DNA of 64,000 nucleotides from Mesodorylaimus sp. YZB2_4 (GCA_030248295.1 JASANH010000104.1:248001-312000); one strand, 5' to 3'; numbered from the stretch's first letter, positions 33,604 through 46,756 are shown. The notes: generated by a model from the sequence alone, not told the origin. Made by a program: numbers and translations.

Positions 33604-36085
33604 TTGGATACTACTCTGAAAGCAGACCTTTCACATAACTATGCATATCACCACGTTTAACCGCTGTCCATGCCACCCCGGATATTTCCACACTCCTCTT
33701 AGAGACGTAGGACGCACTGAATCTTCCTCGCGACGACCTCCTCCAACATCTCTGCTGTTATGGTCAAATACGCGTTGCGTCACCAAAGTGGCTCGCTGGC
33801 TGGAAGCAATCACGCAGAGCGGGAAGAGAAAAGTCTTAGGATCTAATGCACGCTATAGATAACACCGCACCCAGCCCCTCAATCCAGTCCGTCCAAGATA
33901 ACGCAGAACTAGGCTAGTACGCACTGCATGGTAATAAGCGGGGTCATCGTTACGATCAATGGTTTGGATGCACAACTAGCTAAGAGCCTTGATCATTTAT
34001 TTCCAGGTCAGCAGGATCAATTACAGGCTAAGCTGCAGAAATAATGCTTATTCCTCAAGCCTGGCAGTTCCAACGTCGAACTGGTCTTCCAATGACTGAT
34101 TTCTTAGACGCGATAAACGAATTTGGTTTTCTCAGCAAGCGAGGAAATAGGCTTTTTCTACTGTTGGGCATATAACGCAGCAAACTACGCAGGCTCGCAG
34201 ATAACGCGAGTCACATTATTTCACATGGTCAATCAAAAATGGCTAGTGGTGACATACATCTGCAGGATGAAGAATGCCACAACACCAGCTCAGCACTTTG
34301 TGAGAAGAATGAGCCAATAAATGAGGCACCCTCCTACCCTTTTTAATTCCCTGCACAGCAGATGCAATCTCGACCATACTTACACAGTCATAAATTTCAT
34401 CCACCCCACCCACATCAAACGTGCGCGGATTAGGAGTCACGAAGCAATGCCGCCATCCTTCGCTCCCACATCTACCATCCCAGTACATCCCAGTCATCCC
34501 ACAAGCATATCATATCTAACCGTCAGTAAGTTTGCCTCCCACAGTCCACCAGGCTCCGTCCGTCCTGTTGTCACTAGTTCCTCGCGGGCCGAGCTGAAGA
34601 TGTGTTCAAAGAGTTGTCATCTGGCCATTTCCCAAATCACATCCGTCACACCCAACATTCACTTCCTCAGCCCCGCCCCTCTTCCTGCTTCAACCCACAT
34701 CACTTCCCACTCCAGGATTCCAAATCGAGGAATAACAATTTCCTTGAATTTCTTGTACCATTTACGAATGGTTACAATGGTACAAATCGAAACTGCCCTT
34801 TCCGTTTGTAAAATGAGCTCCTGACACCGCAAAGACTTACACACCGTCACGTTATTCTGGCAGAGACGTCCCCGAGACTGGCTCCTCCAATAACATTTAC
34901 ATACGAGGCGTTGGGGAACGGCTGCGATGGCATTGAGCGGGCACTCTTCCCGAGGACGGTTTTACTTCGATTAAATATTCCACCAGCAACTTTTCAAAAC
35001 GCCCTCCTCCCTCTTACTAATCACCGCTGCTGGCAAGCGAGAGGAGCGTAAAGTAAAAAGCAAAATGCATTTTCAGCTGACATCAATAGATTTTTTCGAA
35101 AGAGCAGCCTAACCGAGCGAAAAATTCGTTAAACGGAAAAGAGTCCAATATGGCCCGAGGTCCCTCCTCACCGTGAAAGCAAAGTTGAGCAGTAACGAAT
35201 CCCTTAGCTCACACCCAGCCCAGTCCAGTCCATCGTGGATAGCCACGCAGAGCCGATCAGATTTTCACGTGAATAGTTCGGGTAGAAAAAAAAGTAGTTT
35301 CCGAGAAGCCTCTTCAGTCTTCAACGTATTCTCAATCCGGGCACCCCGAGGCGAGCCATAAAAGTCTACGTAGAAAAATCATCATTATACTTATTCGTGG
35401 AGAATCCAGGGCGTGTCTCCTACTAACTTGAATAGCGCGATGTATACTTGAAATGGAGAACGTGCGCACATCCAAAGTCCATTTCAAAAAAAACAAAAAA
35501 GGTTTTTTCATTTTATTTTACTATCCAAAACAATAATCTAACAAGAACTACCCCAAAAATAATTTTTTTTAAAATACAACAATGGCAGGGTGCCGGCTCT
35601 CGTTTGATTATATAATCGTATTGATAAAATGAAGACGTGACAGATTGTGTTTACACAGAATAGGTGCATGGAAAGAGCGTTCGAGCAGAGCCTTTCAAAC
35701 AGTCCCCCCAGCGACCACATCAGCCACCCGCACTACGTGACCTCGTCCGTGTCGATTAGCTCAGAGTTGTTTGTGTCTGAACACACCAAGGGTGGCCGAC
35801 CATATCCGAGCCCTGTGTACACGAACGGCAATCTAGTGACGAAAGCAGGTCACAGAGTAGCTTGTTTGATTTGTATTTTCCAGTCATAATTACTAAACCC
35901 GCTGATTAGTGCAATTAATCCAGGAAAAATGCATGGGTACGGTACCACATCATGTTTTATGTGCAATCAAGGGAGAAGGGCCACATAATACACCACCAGT
36001 CTTGCTGAATTTTTATCGCCGTCCCCAAAGTGCGCGATAGCGTTCTGTGATCAGCAGCCGTTGAGGTGCCTACTGCACGTGCTGC
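33604..36085. other. Intergenic stretch with exon-like myosin relic
   Basis: No intact gene. On the minus strand at about 35355-35320, after an AG acceptor, a short segment reads DFYGSPRGARI, nearly matching DFMGSPHGARI in the sixth exon of the adjacent myosin. Other exon-like open segments on the same strand lie near 34820-34680 and 34590-34500. A degraded tandem copy of part of the myosin gene is the best guess. A faint SINE-tail match is near 35955-36000. Confidence 0.3.
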
Positions 36086-36545
36086 GTGGTAAAGCCCATC
36101 TATGCTCCAACGAATAGCACTGGTGTGAATGAGCATGCAACAACCGCTTTACGATCTGAAAACAAGAGAAACCCTACTGTATTCTACGCCAGCGCAAAAG
36201 CTAGTCAGTCTGGTCAAGGAACAGCTGATAAGATAATGGGAAGTGCTAAGAAGCTGAATGGAGTTGTGAATAATGTCAGTACGGCTTTGCGATGGGTGGA
36301 TTAATATTATCTGGAAGACCCAGCGGTCATGATTGTTCAAGCGCAGCCAGTTACAGTTGATCAGCCGATTCAGGAACAACCAGCAGGAAATGACAACTCT
36401 ACACTTGAAGAAACAGTGCTTTCTTGTAGTTGCAGTTCACGCAAAATGATGGGCACAAATGGTGTGCAAGTGGTGTGTAGTGGCGGTGGTGGCTGTGGTT
36501 ATAGTTAGGTATGGCAGTGGGGCTGGTTATGTGATGGAGGAGGGT

Positions 36546-36571
36546 ATAAAACCAAACTTGTAGTTTGGTTA
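36546..36571. repeat. Short stem-loop
   Basis: ACCAAAC TTGTA GTTTGGT, extended by ATA/TAT, forms a compact hairpin between a small unassigned plus-strand frame (36329-36508, 59 codons) and the Harbinger remnant. Function unknown. Confidence 0.4.
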
Positions 36572-36624
36572 TAGGAGCTTGTAGGAGAATTTTTCAAAAG
36601 CAAGAAGCACTAAAAACTCACGCG

Positions 36625-37560
36625 TCAAACTCTTAAATGTGCATTAGCTATTATATCTCTACGAAAAAAACCAGCATCAGCACGGTGAGCGTGATCAATG
36701 GTTGCAAATGGCACTTCGTCTATCTCGTCATTTTCCACATCCATGTCCAATTCTGGCATATTCCAATCTTCATTAAAGATGTGCAAAACTGCACAAGCAG
36801 CGATATAGATGACTGCATTGCCCATGGATTGCATTTGCAATAACCCAAACCGCCTTTTCCAAGTACTAATCGCATTTTCGATTTTCACTCTTGCACTCTT
36901 CTGCGCCTTGTTGAACTGCTTCTGAGTATCCGATGTTGCGTTGGCATACGGGGTCATTAACCAAAACCGACAAGGATATCCACTGTCGCCAAGGATAATA
37001 CCATCGTTGTGATGTGCGCCTTCCATGTTTGCCCAAAAATTGTTCTGTCTCATCGTTAGAATAAAAGAATCGCGACAGGATCCTGGGCACTTGAAATGAT
37101 ATCAGTAAATTTTATTAGATGGTCGCAGACGATTTGCACTTTGATGGAACAGAAGCCATTACGATTCCAAAACTGCTCTTCGCTTCGAGAGGGGGGGCCA
37201 AAACTGCGACATGGGTACCATCAATGCATACAATAACTTGCCAACTCGTAAAATCCATTCACGCATTCTTGCAAATAGCCGCCATCTGGAATGTTGATAT
37301 AATCATCAATTCGACGACATAGTGATGCAGACACGGCCGTGATTGCGCGCGAGACTGTTGGTTGCGACAGTCCCAGACATTTACCATCGAGTAACTAATA
37401 TCCGCCACCGCCGTAAAATCGTAAAGCCGCAAAAACTTTCAACGCGCTTGACTGCGCTTCGTCTTGCGCCTCAAATCGTGTGGCAGTTGGACTAACTCGT
37501 TGACTTTATCCTTCGTGAATCGATAGCTCTTTATAACTCGACAATATCATATTCATTGAA
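36625..37560 (-). pseudogene. PIF/Harbinger (HARBI1-like) DDE transposase, broken
   Basis: DNA-transposon transposase relic. The largest frame (37053-36625) has GIILGDSGYPCRFWLMTPY, the HARBI1 signature, followed by FNKAQKSARVKIENAISTWKR. Upstream in other frames are IDGTHVAVLAPP (first catalytic Asp) with NRNGFCSIKVQIVCD at about 37240-37110, and an N-terminal LSQPTVSRAI helix-turn-helix-like stretch near 37380-37330. Frame changes and stops near 37080-37060 make it nonfunctional, though a host-domesticated spliced version cannot be excluded by eye. No terminal repeats were located. Confidence 0.75.
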
Positions 37561-38582
37561 TGATTCTAATCGATTGCGAAATATGCCCGGTCGAGGTGGC
37601 GCAAATAACATCATCAAGGTCATCTTCAAGGTCAACCACATCCATTTTTGTGGTTATGTTCTCACAAGCAAGGAAAGGAAGATTTTGACATCGAACGGAG
37701 TCTGATTACACAAGCTGCTTCGAACCGCCTCAAAGTTTATCACAGCCAAGCAGGATCTCTGGACTTTTCCAGCGACAAAAAATTTGAGAACGGGCTTTTA
37801 CCGTGACCCTACCAAGTTTCGCGCGGTGACTGCAATCCGGTGGCCTGAAACGGTTTAGGAATAGCATTTAACGGTAGGGAAGACGGGTCGCCGCACCGAA
37901 AATCTCACCGGAAAAGCTTTCGAGAATACTGCCCCTGAACACAGGATAAACCCCTACTATACGGCTTTTTACGATATGTGCTACCTGCAAAATTTTCTGT
38001 CAGATAGTTCTCTGTGGTCCTGTCACTCTTGACGTCGAAGTTAAAATTTCTCTAGAATTCGTGAAAAATTTCTTTCTGACAACGACAACAACCCAAGCTC
38101 GGATGTTAGCAAAACGATGGCGAAAACGTGTGATCTGCTTTTCAAAAAGTACAGTATAGGCACAAAACGATGGGACTCCTCTCTTCCATCATGGACCCGC
38201 TGGGCCGCCCTCACGCCTGGCGATACGGTCTCCCTCTCAGCTTACCCGGGCCCTGCCATATCCAGTGTTGCTGGTGGGTTCTAGGAACGGCCAGCCGCAC
38301 TGGTAGTGGGCATGTCAGGATTCGAGGTGTGCAGTGTCCTCATCGTCGATCCCGCTCAGGGGAGGATGCGGGATCTCGTACGGCCCAGGGATCGAGTGGC
38401 TGCGATCGAGCGTCCCTAGGTATGGCTGGTAGCTTCAGTCCACTGCACACACGTCACTGCAAGTATGAGCGTCGCATATGCGCCGTCAGGAACCCGTCTT
38501 ACCGAGACTCGTGCATTCAGAACATTCCACCACCGGCCAACTCCACGTTTCAGCTTTAGTATTTATTCGCGTACTTTTTCTT

Positions 38583-38668
38583 GATAAAGACTCGGGGCCA
38601 CCAGGATTCGAACCCGGGGCATCCAGTACGCGAGTCGAAAATCATACCAACTCGACCACAAGGGTCAT
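38583..38668 (-). repeat. tRNA-like sequence (pseudo-tRNA or SINE head)
   Basis: On the minus strand a D-arm-like GTGGTCGAGTTGGTATGAT and a perfect T-arm CCGGGTTCGAATCCTGG are spaced as in a tRNA. The acceptor ends (GACCCTT and TGGCCCC) do not pair, so it is not a convincing working tRNA. TGACCCTTGTGGTC recurs at 41540-41553. Confidence 0.5.
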
Positions 38669-39363
38669 ACAGATATAAGGTTTATCACGGGGGGTTTAAC
38701 TTCGAGGTGGGGAAATAATGCATGTGAAGAATTCAGCCAGCTCGCATCCATCTTTGACTGACTGAATATCGGATGTAGAGAATTTGGTAACAACTGATGC
38801 CTTGCGCACTTTCCTATCACGTAGACACTTATTGTACTGTCTGTGTCTTATTACGGTCTAACGAAATCTGCAACAGCCGTGGGGTTTTGTCTGAGGATAC
38901 CCGCGTCCTGAGGAGTGCATGTACGTCCAGTTTCACTGGAACTCACCCCTAGGAACAATAATTGAAGGTATCCTGAATGACAGGTACAAGAAATCCACAT
39001 GACAGTGTACTGGCAGTCGGGTTGGTGGGAGGCAATAATAATTACAGTAGTACAGCCAATTCAGCACCTGAGGCTGGTAATTTCGTGCACTGAACTGGTT
39101 GTTTCTTATACAGTAGATGGCGCCCACTTACGATCATCTGACTTTGATGCAAAAAGTGGAAGTGTTCGAGCATGCCCTCGAACATACGATGGGATGAGAT
39201 CGCCTGCAAAAAATATTATGCTCAGATCGCCGAGTTTCGAAGTTTAGTTCGACCGCCGCTAGAACTACACTCATCGTCAGTCGCGCTACTATACATCCGT
39301 GGTCGCACCTAAACCGCCACCAGCTACCCAACACTCGTTCAGTACAGTACGGCTCTAGAGGCT

Positions 39364-39462
39364 CGTCTGGCAATCGATCCTCTGCATGGAGCCGGCAGCT
39401 GGGAGCGCTAGCTGTCAGCCATGGACAAGATCGGAAGACAGGGTTGGCTGCCCTGGGGTGAA
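39364..39462. repeat. Dispersed repeat family (GATC-CTGC type), copy 2
   Basis: TCTGGCAATCGATCCTCTGC ... ATGGACAAGATCGGAAGAC ... TTGGCTGCCC, matching 47213-47310 clearly and 29712-29825 weakly. Confidence 0.55.
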
Positions 39463-40175
39463 ACAGTGGCCTGACAATCTGATGTGACTCACCGCTTCAG
39501 CCAAGTGCTTTGTCTTCAGGACATGGGGTGGTCATTCGCCCTTCTATCGCTGATCGTGTGCCTGTAAGCGAGCTCTACCCATCGACGATGCTGGTGAATC
39601 ATCCAGCGCCAGACAACAAGGCCAGCAGAATCATATAAGTAACATATCTTCAAGGTCATGACACTTTGCTAACTACATTGCAGGCCAAAAGGTCAAGCTG
39701 GTGCGCGAGTAGGGGTGGCTCGATATACTGTACTCGTAAATACATCATGGTTTATGCCTGCAAATGTGTAGCGCCCTTTGCTATTACCAGCCACCCTAAC
39801 CATTTCCAACCACTGTGATATTCATACTGAAAATGCATTAGCTGGTCTAAAAGTTGCTCTGCGATAACAGACTTTTTTTAATTAACTAGATTGGTTTTTA
39901 TTTTCAAGCCATAAAATCATTGCTTGCATGAATCCCAATCAAAGCGATATCATCACAATAGCATTCTCAAAAACGTTTGAATTACGATTATTTTACCTAT
40001 TTATAATCAAAGCTTCAATCCTTTCAACTTTAAGCTGACATAAACTCATCTCGAACAAAAACACAGACGACCAAACGTCAAGTCCGCCGTTTCTTAGGTT
40101 TATCAAAAGAAAAGGCTGAAAGAGATCACTTTCTAGACTTTCAGTGCCCATTGTCTGAGACAGTGTGGGTTTTAC

Positions 40176-43100
40176 TTACAAGAACGGGTATCCGCGATTC
40201 TTTGAGCGAAACATGAACAACAGTACGCTGAAGAAAAAGACATACATGCCCAGTCCGACAATGACCAGCACTAAATTAAAAGACCACCAGTCATTCGTCA
40301 TACTCTGAATCTAGCAGCTCATACCGTTCCTCCGAGCAGGAGCTTTGACATCCACAGCTTCAGTCATCACTATGAAGCCAATCGCGATAGCGACATCTGA
40401 AAACACAGCCCCACAATACTAAATCAAACAACGAACGAAAAATGCAAAACCTTACACACTGCCATGACGATATAACTCTCCACAACGAATTGTGAATGAC
40501 TGCTTCCACTGATAAAACTCTGAAATACAAGCTTGCACGTGTCAGATCGGCTGCATCCAAAATGGGTGGCGCATTGTCACAAGATCGACCAGTACACATG
40601 AAAATATAGCATGTTGGTGTACCTTCACAGCAGGTATCGAATATATTGCTTATACGATGCTTATGGGGTGTTTCTTATTTCATGATAGAGGCACGTACAC
40701 TTTGGTGTTCCCACCATATACAAAGCCAAAAGCACTAAGTGGCTTGAGCCATTAAATATCTTAGAAAGCCAATAAAATGTTAAGCGATCAAATTAATTGT
40801 AGCTTTCTTAGAAAACTATCAATACGGTGCCTCACTTGCAAGTCCCTCAATCACTGTAAGGCCCCAACACCACTGCCTTCTTTTCACTTATAACTTCTTC
40901 CATGCAAAGCAAGCGTGCATTATAAGATAATCAAGTGGCTTCTGTAACTTTTAGTCTAAGCAAATAAGTCTTAGGATGGTAAGACCTTTGCACGTGTAAG
41001 TTACTTAGAATTTGAGATATCTGCCAAAGAGGTTTGATATTCCCGCTACAATTATCCCGTGTTCGCCTCAGCTGTAAGCCCTGTCTGATCAACTTAAAAT
41101 CGTATAAGCCCCGGGCATACAAATGCGGCATGGCACCGTTTCAGTACGAATTATGACACCTATGAGATAGTCCTGTGGTCACACCCAATAAAACTGAAAA
41201 GAGTCAGTAGCTTGCAATATACAGTACCTATATTCTTTCACGTAACTCTTGCGTCGGAAGTCATTGTCCAGTCCAAGATGCCCTCGCGTGGAGGTGCTCG
41301 TAGTGGAGGCGCACAGGGAAGCTGCCGTGAGATCTGGTCACATCACGGCCTCGCCTGTCATATCGCCTGCTGGACGGATATACAGTAGGCAAAACGGATT
41401 GAACGTTTAGTGGGGGAAGTGGGCCGGCTTGGGGTATAAACCCACAAAACTTTTAAATAAGAAATAATGGGTGCACTGAAGGCGATACCGTTATCTTTTG
41501 AGCCGCGCCCCATGCCTACCACAGCGTAATAATAAGTGTGTGACCCTTGTGGTCTTTAATTTTGTTCAGGCAAAAAAAAACAATAAGAGCATTGATTAAC
41601 GCGCCTCGTGAGTCTGGCGTGAGTAACGTCAATGACTGATTAGTGTGGCATCAGGTGAATCTTATGTAGCGCTATTTGCAGGGACTCTGAGGCAATTCTG
41701 GAATTTATCTGACCACGAGGAAGTGCTTATACTAAGATAGCGAGTACCGTTTCAATATAACAAAGACCTCACCTTTTCGCCTGTGTATGGATTAAAATGC
41801 ATAAATGGCGGTCCTCGAATACGATTCCACATTTGGCCCGATAAGAACGCGAAGATTATGCACTGAAAAGTACGCCATGGAGAACCACCCGCAACCCTCA
41901 ATCCAGGCACTCACTAAAGTCAGAGCACCCCAGAGAGTACGATTGAACAGGAAATCCAAATGGTTCCTTTTCCTGTAAAGTAGACCGCCGACCAACAAAA
42001 ACAAAAGCAGGAAAGCAGCGGCTCGAGTGTAGTTCGGTGGCCTAATGACTCGAATCTGAAATCGGACATTGGACACACTCGCAGGCTAACATGGCTGTCA
42101 CGGGGCGAAAACATACCTTCACATCCGTACGCTGATGTATCCAATCAGCAATCACTTCAGCATCGAATCCCACTCTAAAAACTAAACATTTGACGGCAAA
42201 TATACATCCGTACAAAATCACTACGGCTCACTTTCTAATGTCCATAGTGTCGGCATTCTCAATAGCGCCTTTGGCAGGAACATGGATGATTACTGGTGCA
42301 TAGGTCACGCCAAGCTAAAAGGCATAACTGGATGGTACAGGCTTTCCAAAACATGCGCAGGACATAAAGTCACACAAAATCGACTAAAATTACAGGAGGG
42401 GCCAAGAGGGCAAGTATCAATTTTGTAATCAACCTCTTCTTCCCCACTGGCTTGTAATGATTACAACCTTCCCCCGTTCCCTGCTTTAAGTCATGAGCTT
42501 TGGGAATTCTAACACCTGGCTACTAGTCACCTTGCAAACGTAGTGTCACTTACGGCAGCGAAAATATCGCCCGCTTCGTCGAAATCGGCCAGGGTAAAGA
42601 AGATTTGCTTCGAGTACATGTGGGAATATCGATAAGAATTGGCCACGATTTCATACTCGTTATAGACCACGCTAAAAATTGCAAATTTGGGTGGTCACTG
42701 GCGGCGGCCATCAGTCAACAAGGGCGGCTCTGGCGGCCTAGACAATGGTTTCACTTACTGACATATTTGGCATCCTCGCTGCGGAGCCAAGGCCTATAAA
42801 AACCTGGCATTAGACTAGAAACAAACTCACTGGCCGAGCAGACACGTACATTCAGCATCAAAATAACCGAATAATTCCTCGGCGGTAAGTTGACATACTG
42901 CCTGTATTTATTTCCGTTCAAACGAATGATCGGATGACGAGTGATCCATTCTTGCAAAGTGTGCACTTTGTCTTCCAAGCTCTGAAATCGAAAGATACCA
43001 CCCAAATTGTATGCACTACTTCGGCATTCATTCTTCTGTCGTGCAGTGAACCGCAGAACGGAACTGCGCAAAAGTCCAGACATTGTCGTCCACACATAAG

Positions 43101-43223
43101 ATTCCCCAAACCGTCCATGACAGGGATATTACAACTTACCTGACTAAACATCTTATCAGCTCTGGGCGACCCGACAACCTCGCACACTATAAACGCTACG
43201 ATGACGATCAAGTATTTCAACAT
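40176..43223 (-). CDS. TUSC3/MAGT1 (OST3/6 family) oligosaccharyltransferase subunit, copy A
   Basis: ER-membrane oxidoreductase subunit of the oligosaccharyltransferase that aids N-glycosylation of cysteine-rich substrates; also linked to Mg transport. Eleven exons: 43223-43140, 42981-42850, 42793-42759, 42671-42554, 42314-42232, 42174-42117, 42055-41915, 41862-41773, 40519-40456, 40396-40325, 40270-40176. A signal peptide begins [13 protein letters not shown]. The luminal thioredoxin-like domain has the redox pair in GCQIC (split exons 3/4), then [20 protein letters not shown] and [11 protein letters not shown]. Four membrane helices follow from [13 protein letters not shown], with the family loop [20 protein letters not shown], ending [11 protein letters not shown]. 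Gene structure and frame are intact. Paralogue B lies 4.6 kb upstream in the same orientation. Confidence 0.93.
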
Positions 43224-43676
43224 GGTTGCCTGAAACTGTAACCTCGCACAAAGGGTTTTAGGCCACACATCACAGATCCAAGTATTCCAGGCACGCCGAA
43301 CCATGAGCCAACCCGCTTCGATCCCGTCCACTTACATCGTTTACTGGAAATGCTGTTACAAAAAAGATTGTATAAGCAAAGGAAAAGATCATCTCAATGG
43401 GCGATGCTGTTTCCCGAGATACTGAATCCGCCAAAGCCGATGACGAGCTTCGAGTCGGAATCTACACTCGCCCAAATCATACTGTACATTTTATTGTTCT
43501 TGCCTCATTCCCATTTCTACTCGGCTATATATTGTTGCTAAAATGAAACAAGAGACACCGTTAGAGTCGACGGAAATGTTTCCATCCCAGTGATTTTATT
43601 TGACAGATAAAATAGATTTAGAGACGGACTGACTGTTGTCAACAGCGCAATGGATACCGAATGATAATTAAACTCG

Positions 43677-46170
43677 TCAGATATTGCCACAAGACTTGCA
43701 GGCGAATTTGCTCCTCTTGACCAGCAGAAGCGCCGATTTTCTGAGCGAATTCAAGAGGACGATGTCTGGGCCCTGCTTTAGCAAAAGTCGTAGTGGATTA
43801 GGTGAGCGATTGAGCAAGATGAACTGGGCGATGGAGTCGGCGCTTGGCTCATGGGTGACAACTGAGGGCCACACAAGGGAGGTCACAAAGGGAACAATGA
43901 TGCAGGTCGTCTCGTCAGCCCGCAAATTTCATGGCTATTAATGACAATTAATTAAAGCGAAGATAATTTTTGCATCGTCGGTGTGACGTTCATGCTCGAG
44001 TTTTGAACCTTCCGACCAAGCTCGGGTATGCGCGCTTGAGGGTGAAAGAACACAATATACACGAAATGACTTCGGTAGTCGAGGTAATTTGACCATTCGC
44101 TCTGCCAGTGAAATCCATCGCAAAATTGACATAGTAGGCAGGTCACGCGCTATGAGCGAGTGATTCGAATCTTCTTCGCCGAAGCAGCTGCGCAAAATAT
44201 CGTTCCTCAGGTGCCATGTCACGCAACAGCGGGATCTCCCTGGGTTGGAGACGTGTATAATTATCACCTGTACCCTCAACACCCTTAATCGACCTGGATG
44301 CAGGGCCTCTTTCAGGTAAGATGGCCTCAAGCACTTCATCATTCCGTTTCGTGCCTGAGGCCAGCAGTGTCAATTAAGGCACCGTGGGGGCTCAACCAGC
44401 GGGCTGATGTTTCACCAGTCTTACAGTCCACTATAGGTCAGAGAGTACTGCTCTGACAGCGAGGGTTACTGCGTGCGGAGTGCGTGAGCTACCCGCACGA
44501 GTTTGGGCCTAACTAGCCTCAGGAGTCGATCTCCCGATATCGCCGATACCGACTTATGGGCGCGTGTTACACAGGCGATGAAAGTGCCAACAAATCTATG
44601 GACCTATCCTTCCCTGGTCACCCTGTTAAAAACATAAAGTAGCTACTGTACGATGCCTGTGCTAGAAGATAGTTCTCGCGATTCTACAAAACTACAGTAC
44701 GTTACGTTACAGACGAAGCCTATATAGTACCAGGAGGGTTTTTTCGGCGTTATTTGAGCACCGTTTGATTGACTTTGATGAGCTTTGACCCCAGAATGCG
44801 GGACATGGCACCCGAGAATCCTGCGATGGGATTTCGCGAGATTTTGATTGGTTCGGGAGATATCCATCAAAAACACCTTCTAGAGTGTGAACCACGCACT
44901 GTAGAATACAGGTCCGCAAATCGTACCGGAGAAGAGTTAAGGAAAAAGGGTTTAAAACTGACAGTCTACCTTGTTCCAAGTGCAGCGCCGCTGTAGATCA
45001 GAATCTGCAAGCCGTCGCCGTTGAAAAAAGTTAACGTTACCGTTACGTGACCAGACGCCAGTCTTGACTCGAAGGAGTTGTTCTCCTTGTCCGCCAAGTC
45101 GTCGGCGTTACAGTTCCCTGTTTTCGATTACGCATTTGTCCTCTTTCAGTCGATACATGATCGAGCCGAAATGATTCCGATTGTGTCAACATTTCTTGAT
45201 GGGGAATTCTTAGTTTCTTCGTCCAACCAGGCATATTCCGTCTTCCATCGATGTAACGAAGTCGTAATTTGTCTTCGTTTTAGATCGAGGAAGCGCGGAG
45301 AAACTTCGTCATTGCCGTCCTGAGACGCTTCGTAAATTTATCGAATTCAGCATTTTTATTCGGAGGTTGGGATTCGAAGATGGAAATCGAAGTCCCGTCG
45401 ATCGTCGAAACTGCATTGTCCCATATGTGATACAAGCGGAGGGGAACAAAGATAAGAGCAAGTTGCCAAGCAGACCGCTGAACAGGGATGTAGTGGCAGA
45501 CTGAACCCAAAACTGCTTTACAACATAATTTCGAGAACAAAGGTAAAACGCGACCATGCTGGTTGACAGCAAAAAACGAACACTGACTGAACGAGAGTCA
45601 ACGTTGATCGTATATCACTTGATACTGGCAGTGTAAAATGGCTTCCTTCTTGGCATCGTACAGCAGCGAGACGCCGCTTTCTATCACGCACTTCGCGACA
45701 CGTTCTTTTTGGCCAAGACTCACAATTTTGAATCTATCGCTGCCGAATCTCCTGGCAGCGCACATTCGACAAAGCGCGAATACGTTCTGCTCCACTTTGT
45801 AGCCAAGGAGCAGTGTAGTAGCCACTCGAAGAGATGAGTTTGATTTCTATGACAGAAGAAAGTCCGCCATTTATTTCCAAGGGCGATCTCCTCTAATCTC
45901 GGATTCATCCGCAAAGTACTAAAGGGACTGCCAAGACAGGTAGAACTAATATGGGCCGTAGAGATTCACCTCGACCAGCTTCTCTTTGAGATGTACATTC
46001 TACTCGGATCGCTCTGTGCGTTGTATCTATCAGAAAGGCAGTCGTGGCAGCATCAGTCTCGCCTCTTCGTCTTGTCTGGAAGCTGGATCAGTTGACGACC
46101 CTAGCAATGCAGTGTCCATAACTGATCTCTGGTCTGCTCTACATTTTTGTTCGTCTCCATTTTTGGCCTG
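43677..46170 (-). CDS. Cereblon-like LON-domain protein, truncated at the CULT domain (tentative)
   Basis: Cereblon is the substrate receptor of the CRL4 ubiquitin ligase: a LON-like domain followed by a zinc-binding CULT domain. Exon-like minus-strand segments agree with it. Near 46150 there is an acidic N terminus (DEEARLMLPRLPF). At 45840-45600 comes a LON-like strand (VEQNVFALCRMCAARRFGSD, FKIVSLGQ). At about 45460-45290 there is LYHIWDNAV with a basic helix. A last exon from about 43868 has PSADSIAQFILLNRSPNP, LLLKQGPDIVLLNSL, then KFACKSCGNI and stop. The CKSCG corresponds to the first zinc Cys pair of CULT, so about 100 residues of the ligand-binding domain are missing. A minus-strand AATAAA follows about 85 nt later. 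Exact exon joins were not resolved; a pseudogene is possible. Confidence 0.42.
44025..44075 (-). repeat. SINE tail fragment
   Basis: CGCTTGAGGGTGAAAGAACA and CACGAAATGACTT match the complement of the tail of the SINE at 25585-25748. The head is not evident. Confidence 0.5.
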
Positions 46171-46599
46171 TTAAGCATGGATACTATTCAAAGGAGAGAA
46201 TGCTGAAGTTTTTTAAAAGTTTCTGTGGGGCCTGCGTCGTCCCAGTTTCCCCATGGGGCTTCCAACCTGTTTTGCCTAAAGCTGGTCAGCAGTCATGACG
46301 ACTAACTCGCGGCAGGTTCCCTCCGCTGAGGGCATCCTGTGCCCTCCTGGGATCATAGCGGACGAGAAGGGAGGGTCCTTCCCGACTGGTGTTTGAGGAT
46401 TTCTGATTTATTACTCGCTCAGCGTTCACCACTCGACGATACCAGGTGAGTCGCCCAGAGTCAGGGCGAGGCCAGCGACGGACTGACTAAATCGCCGTCA
46501 AAGACCTGTTTCCTCAGTGAGCACGGGCTTACTGCACTGCCATCCTTAGCCGGAATAGAGAACGGCGGCCTCCAGGTCAGGATCGCTGGGCTCCTGACC

Positions 46600-46745
46600 T
46601 GTTGGATGAGGCGTCTGCCTCTCACGCCAGGTGCGCATTACGGGCTAGCGTTCGACTCCCTGCCCCGTATATCATTTCGTGTATAATGTGTCTCTTCACC
46701 CTCGAGTGCGCATAAGCGTTTTGTGATGAGGGGAAACATGAACAT
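46600..46745 (+). repeat. tRNA-derived SINE, copy 2
   Basis: Same head (GCGTCTGCCTCTCACGCCAG, GCGTTCGACTCC) and tail (ATCATTTCGTGTATAATGTG, CCCTCGAGTGCGCATAAGCG, AACATGAACATGA) as the copy at 25585-25748, in opposite orientation. Confidence 0.75.
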
Positions 46746-46756
46746 GAGCAATGTGA

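Larger units (their letters stand above)
37561..40175. other. Gene-free stretch with repeats
   Basis: No supported gene in 2.6 kb. It contains a tRNA-like sequence at 38583-38668 and a dispersed repeat at 39364-39462. A minus-strand AATAAA at 39902-39897 may end the first OST3/6 gene. Confidence 0.4.

Noticed and set aside
34321-34824. 167-codon plus-strand frame
   Set aside because: No domain; lies opposite exon-like segments of the possible myosin relic.
36329-36508. 59-codon frame ending in a Gly/Cys-rich tail beside the Harbinger remnant
   Set aside because: Could be the second protein of a Harbinger element, but no Myb-like motif is visible; too short to support as a gene.
38170-38559. 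129-codon plus-strand frame
   Set aside because: Composition is arginine/glycine/cysteine-rich with no motif, neighbours are repeats, and no splice or promoter context supports it.
38583-38668. Functional tRNA gene
   Set aside because: The T-arm is perfect but the acceptor stem does not pair, and part of the sequence recurs elsewhere; treated as tRNA-like repeat.
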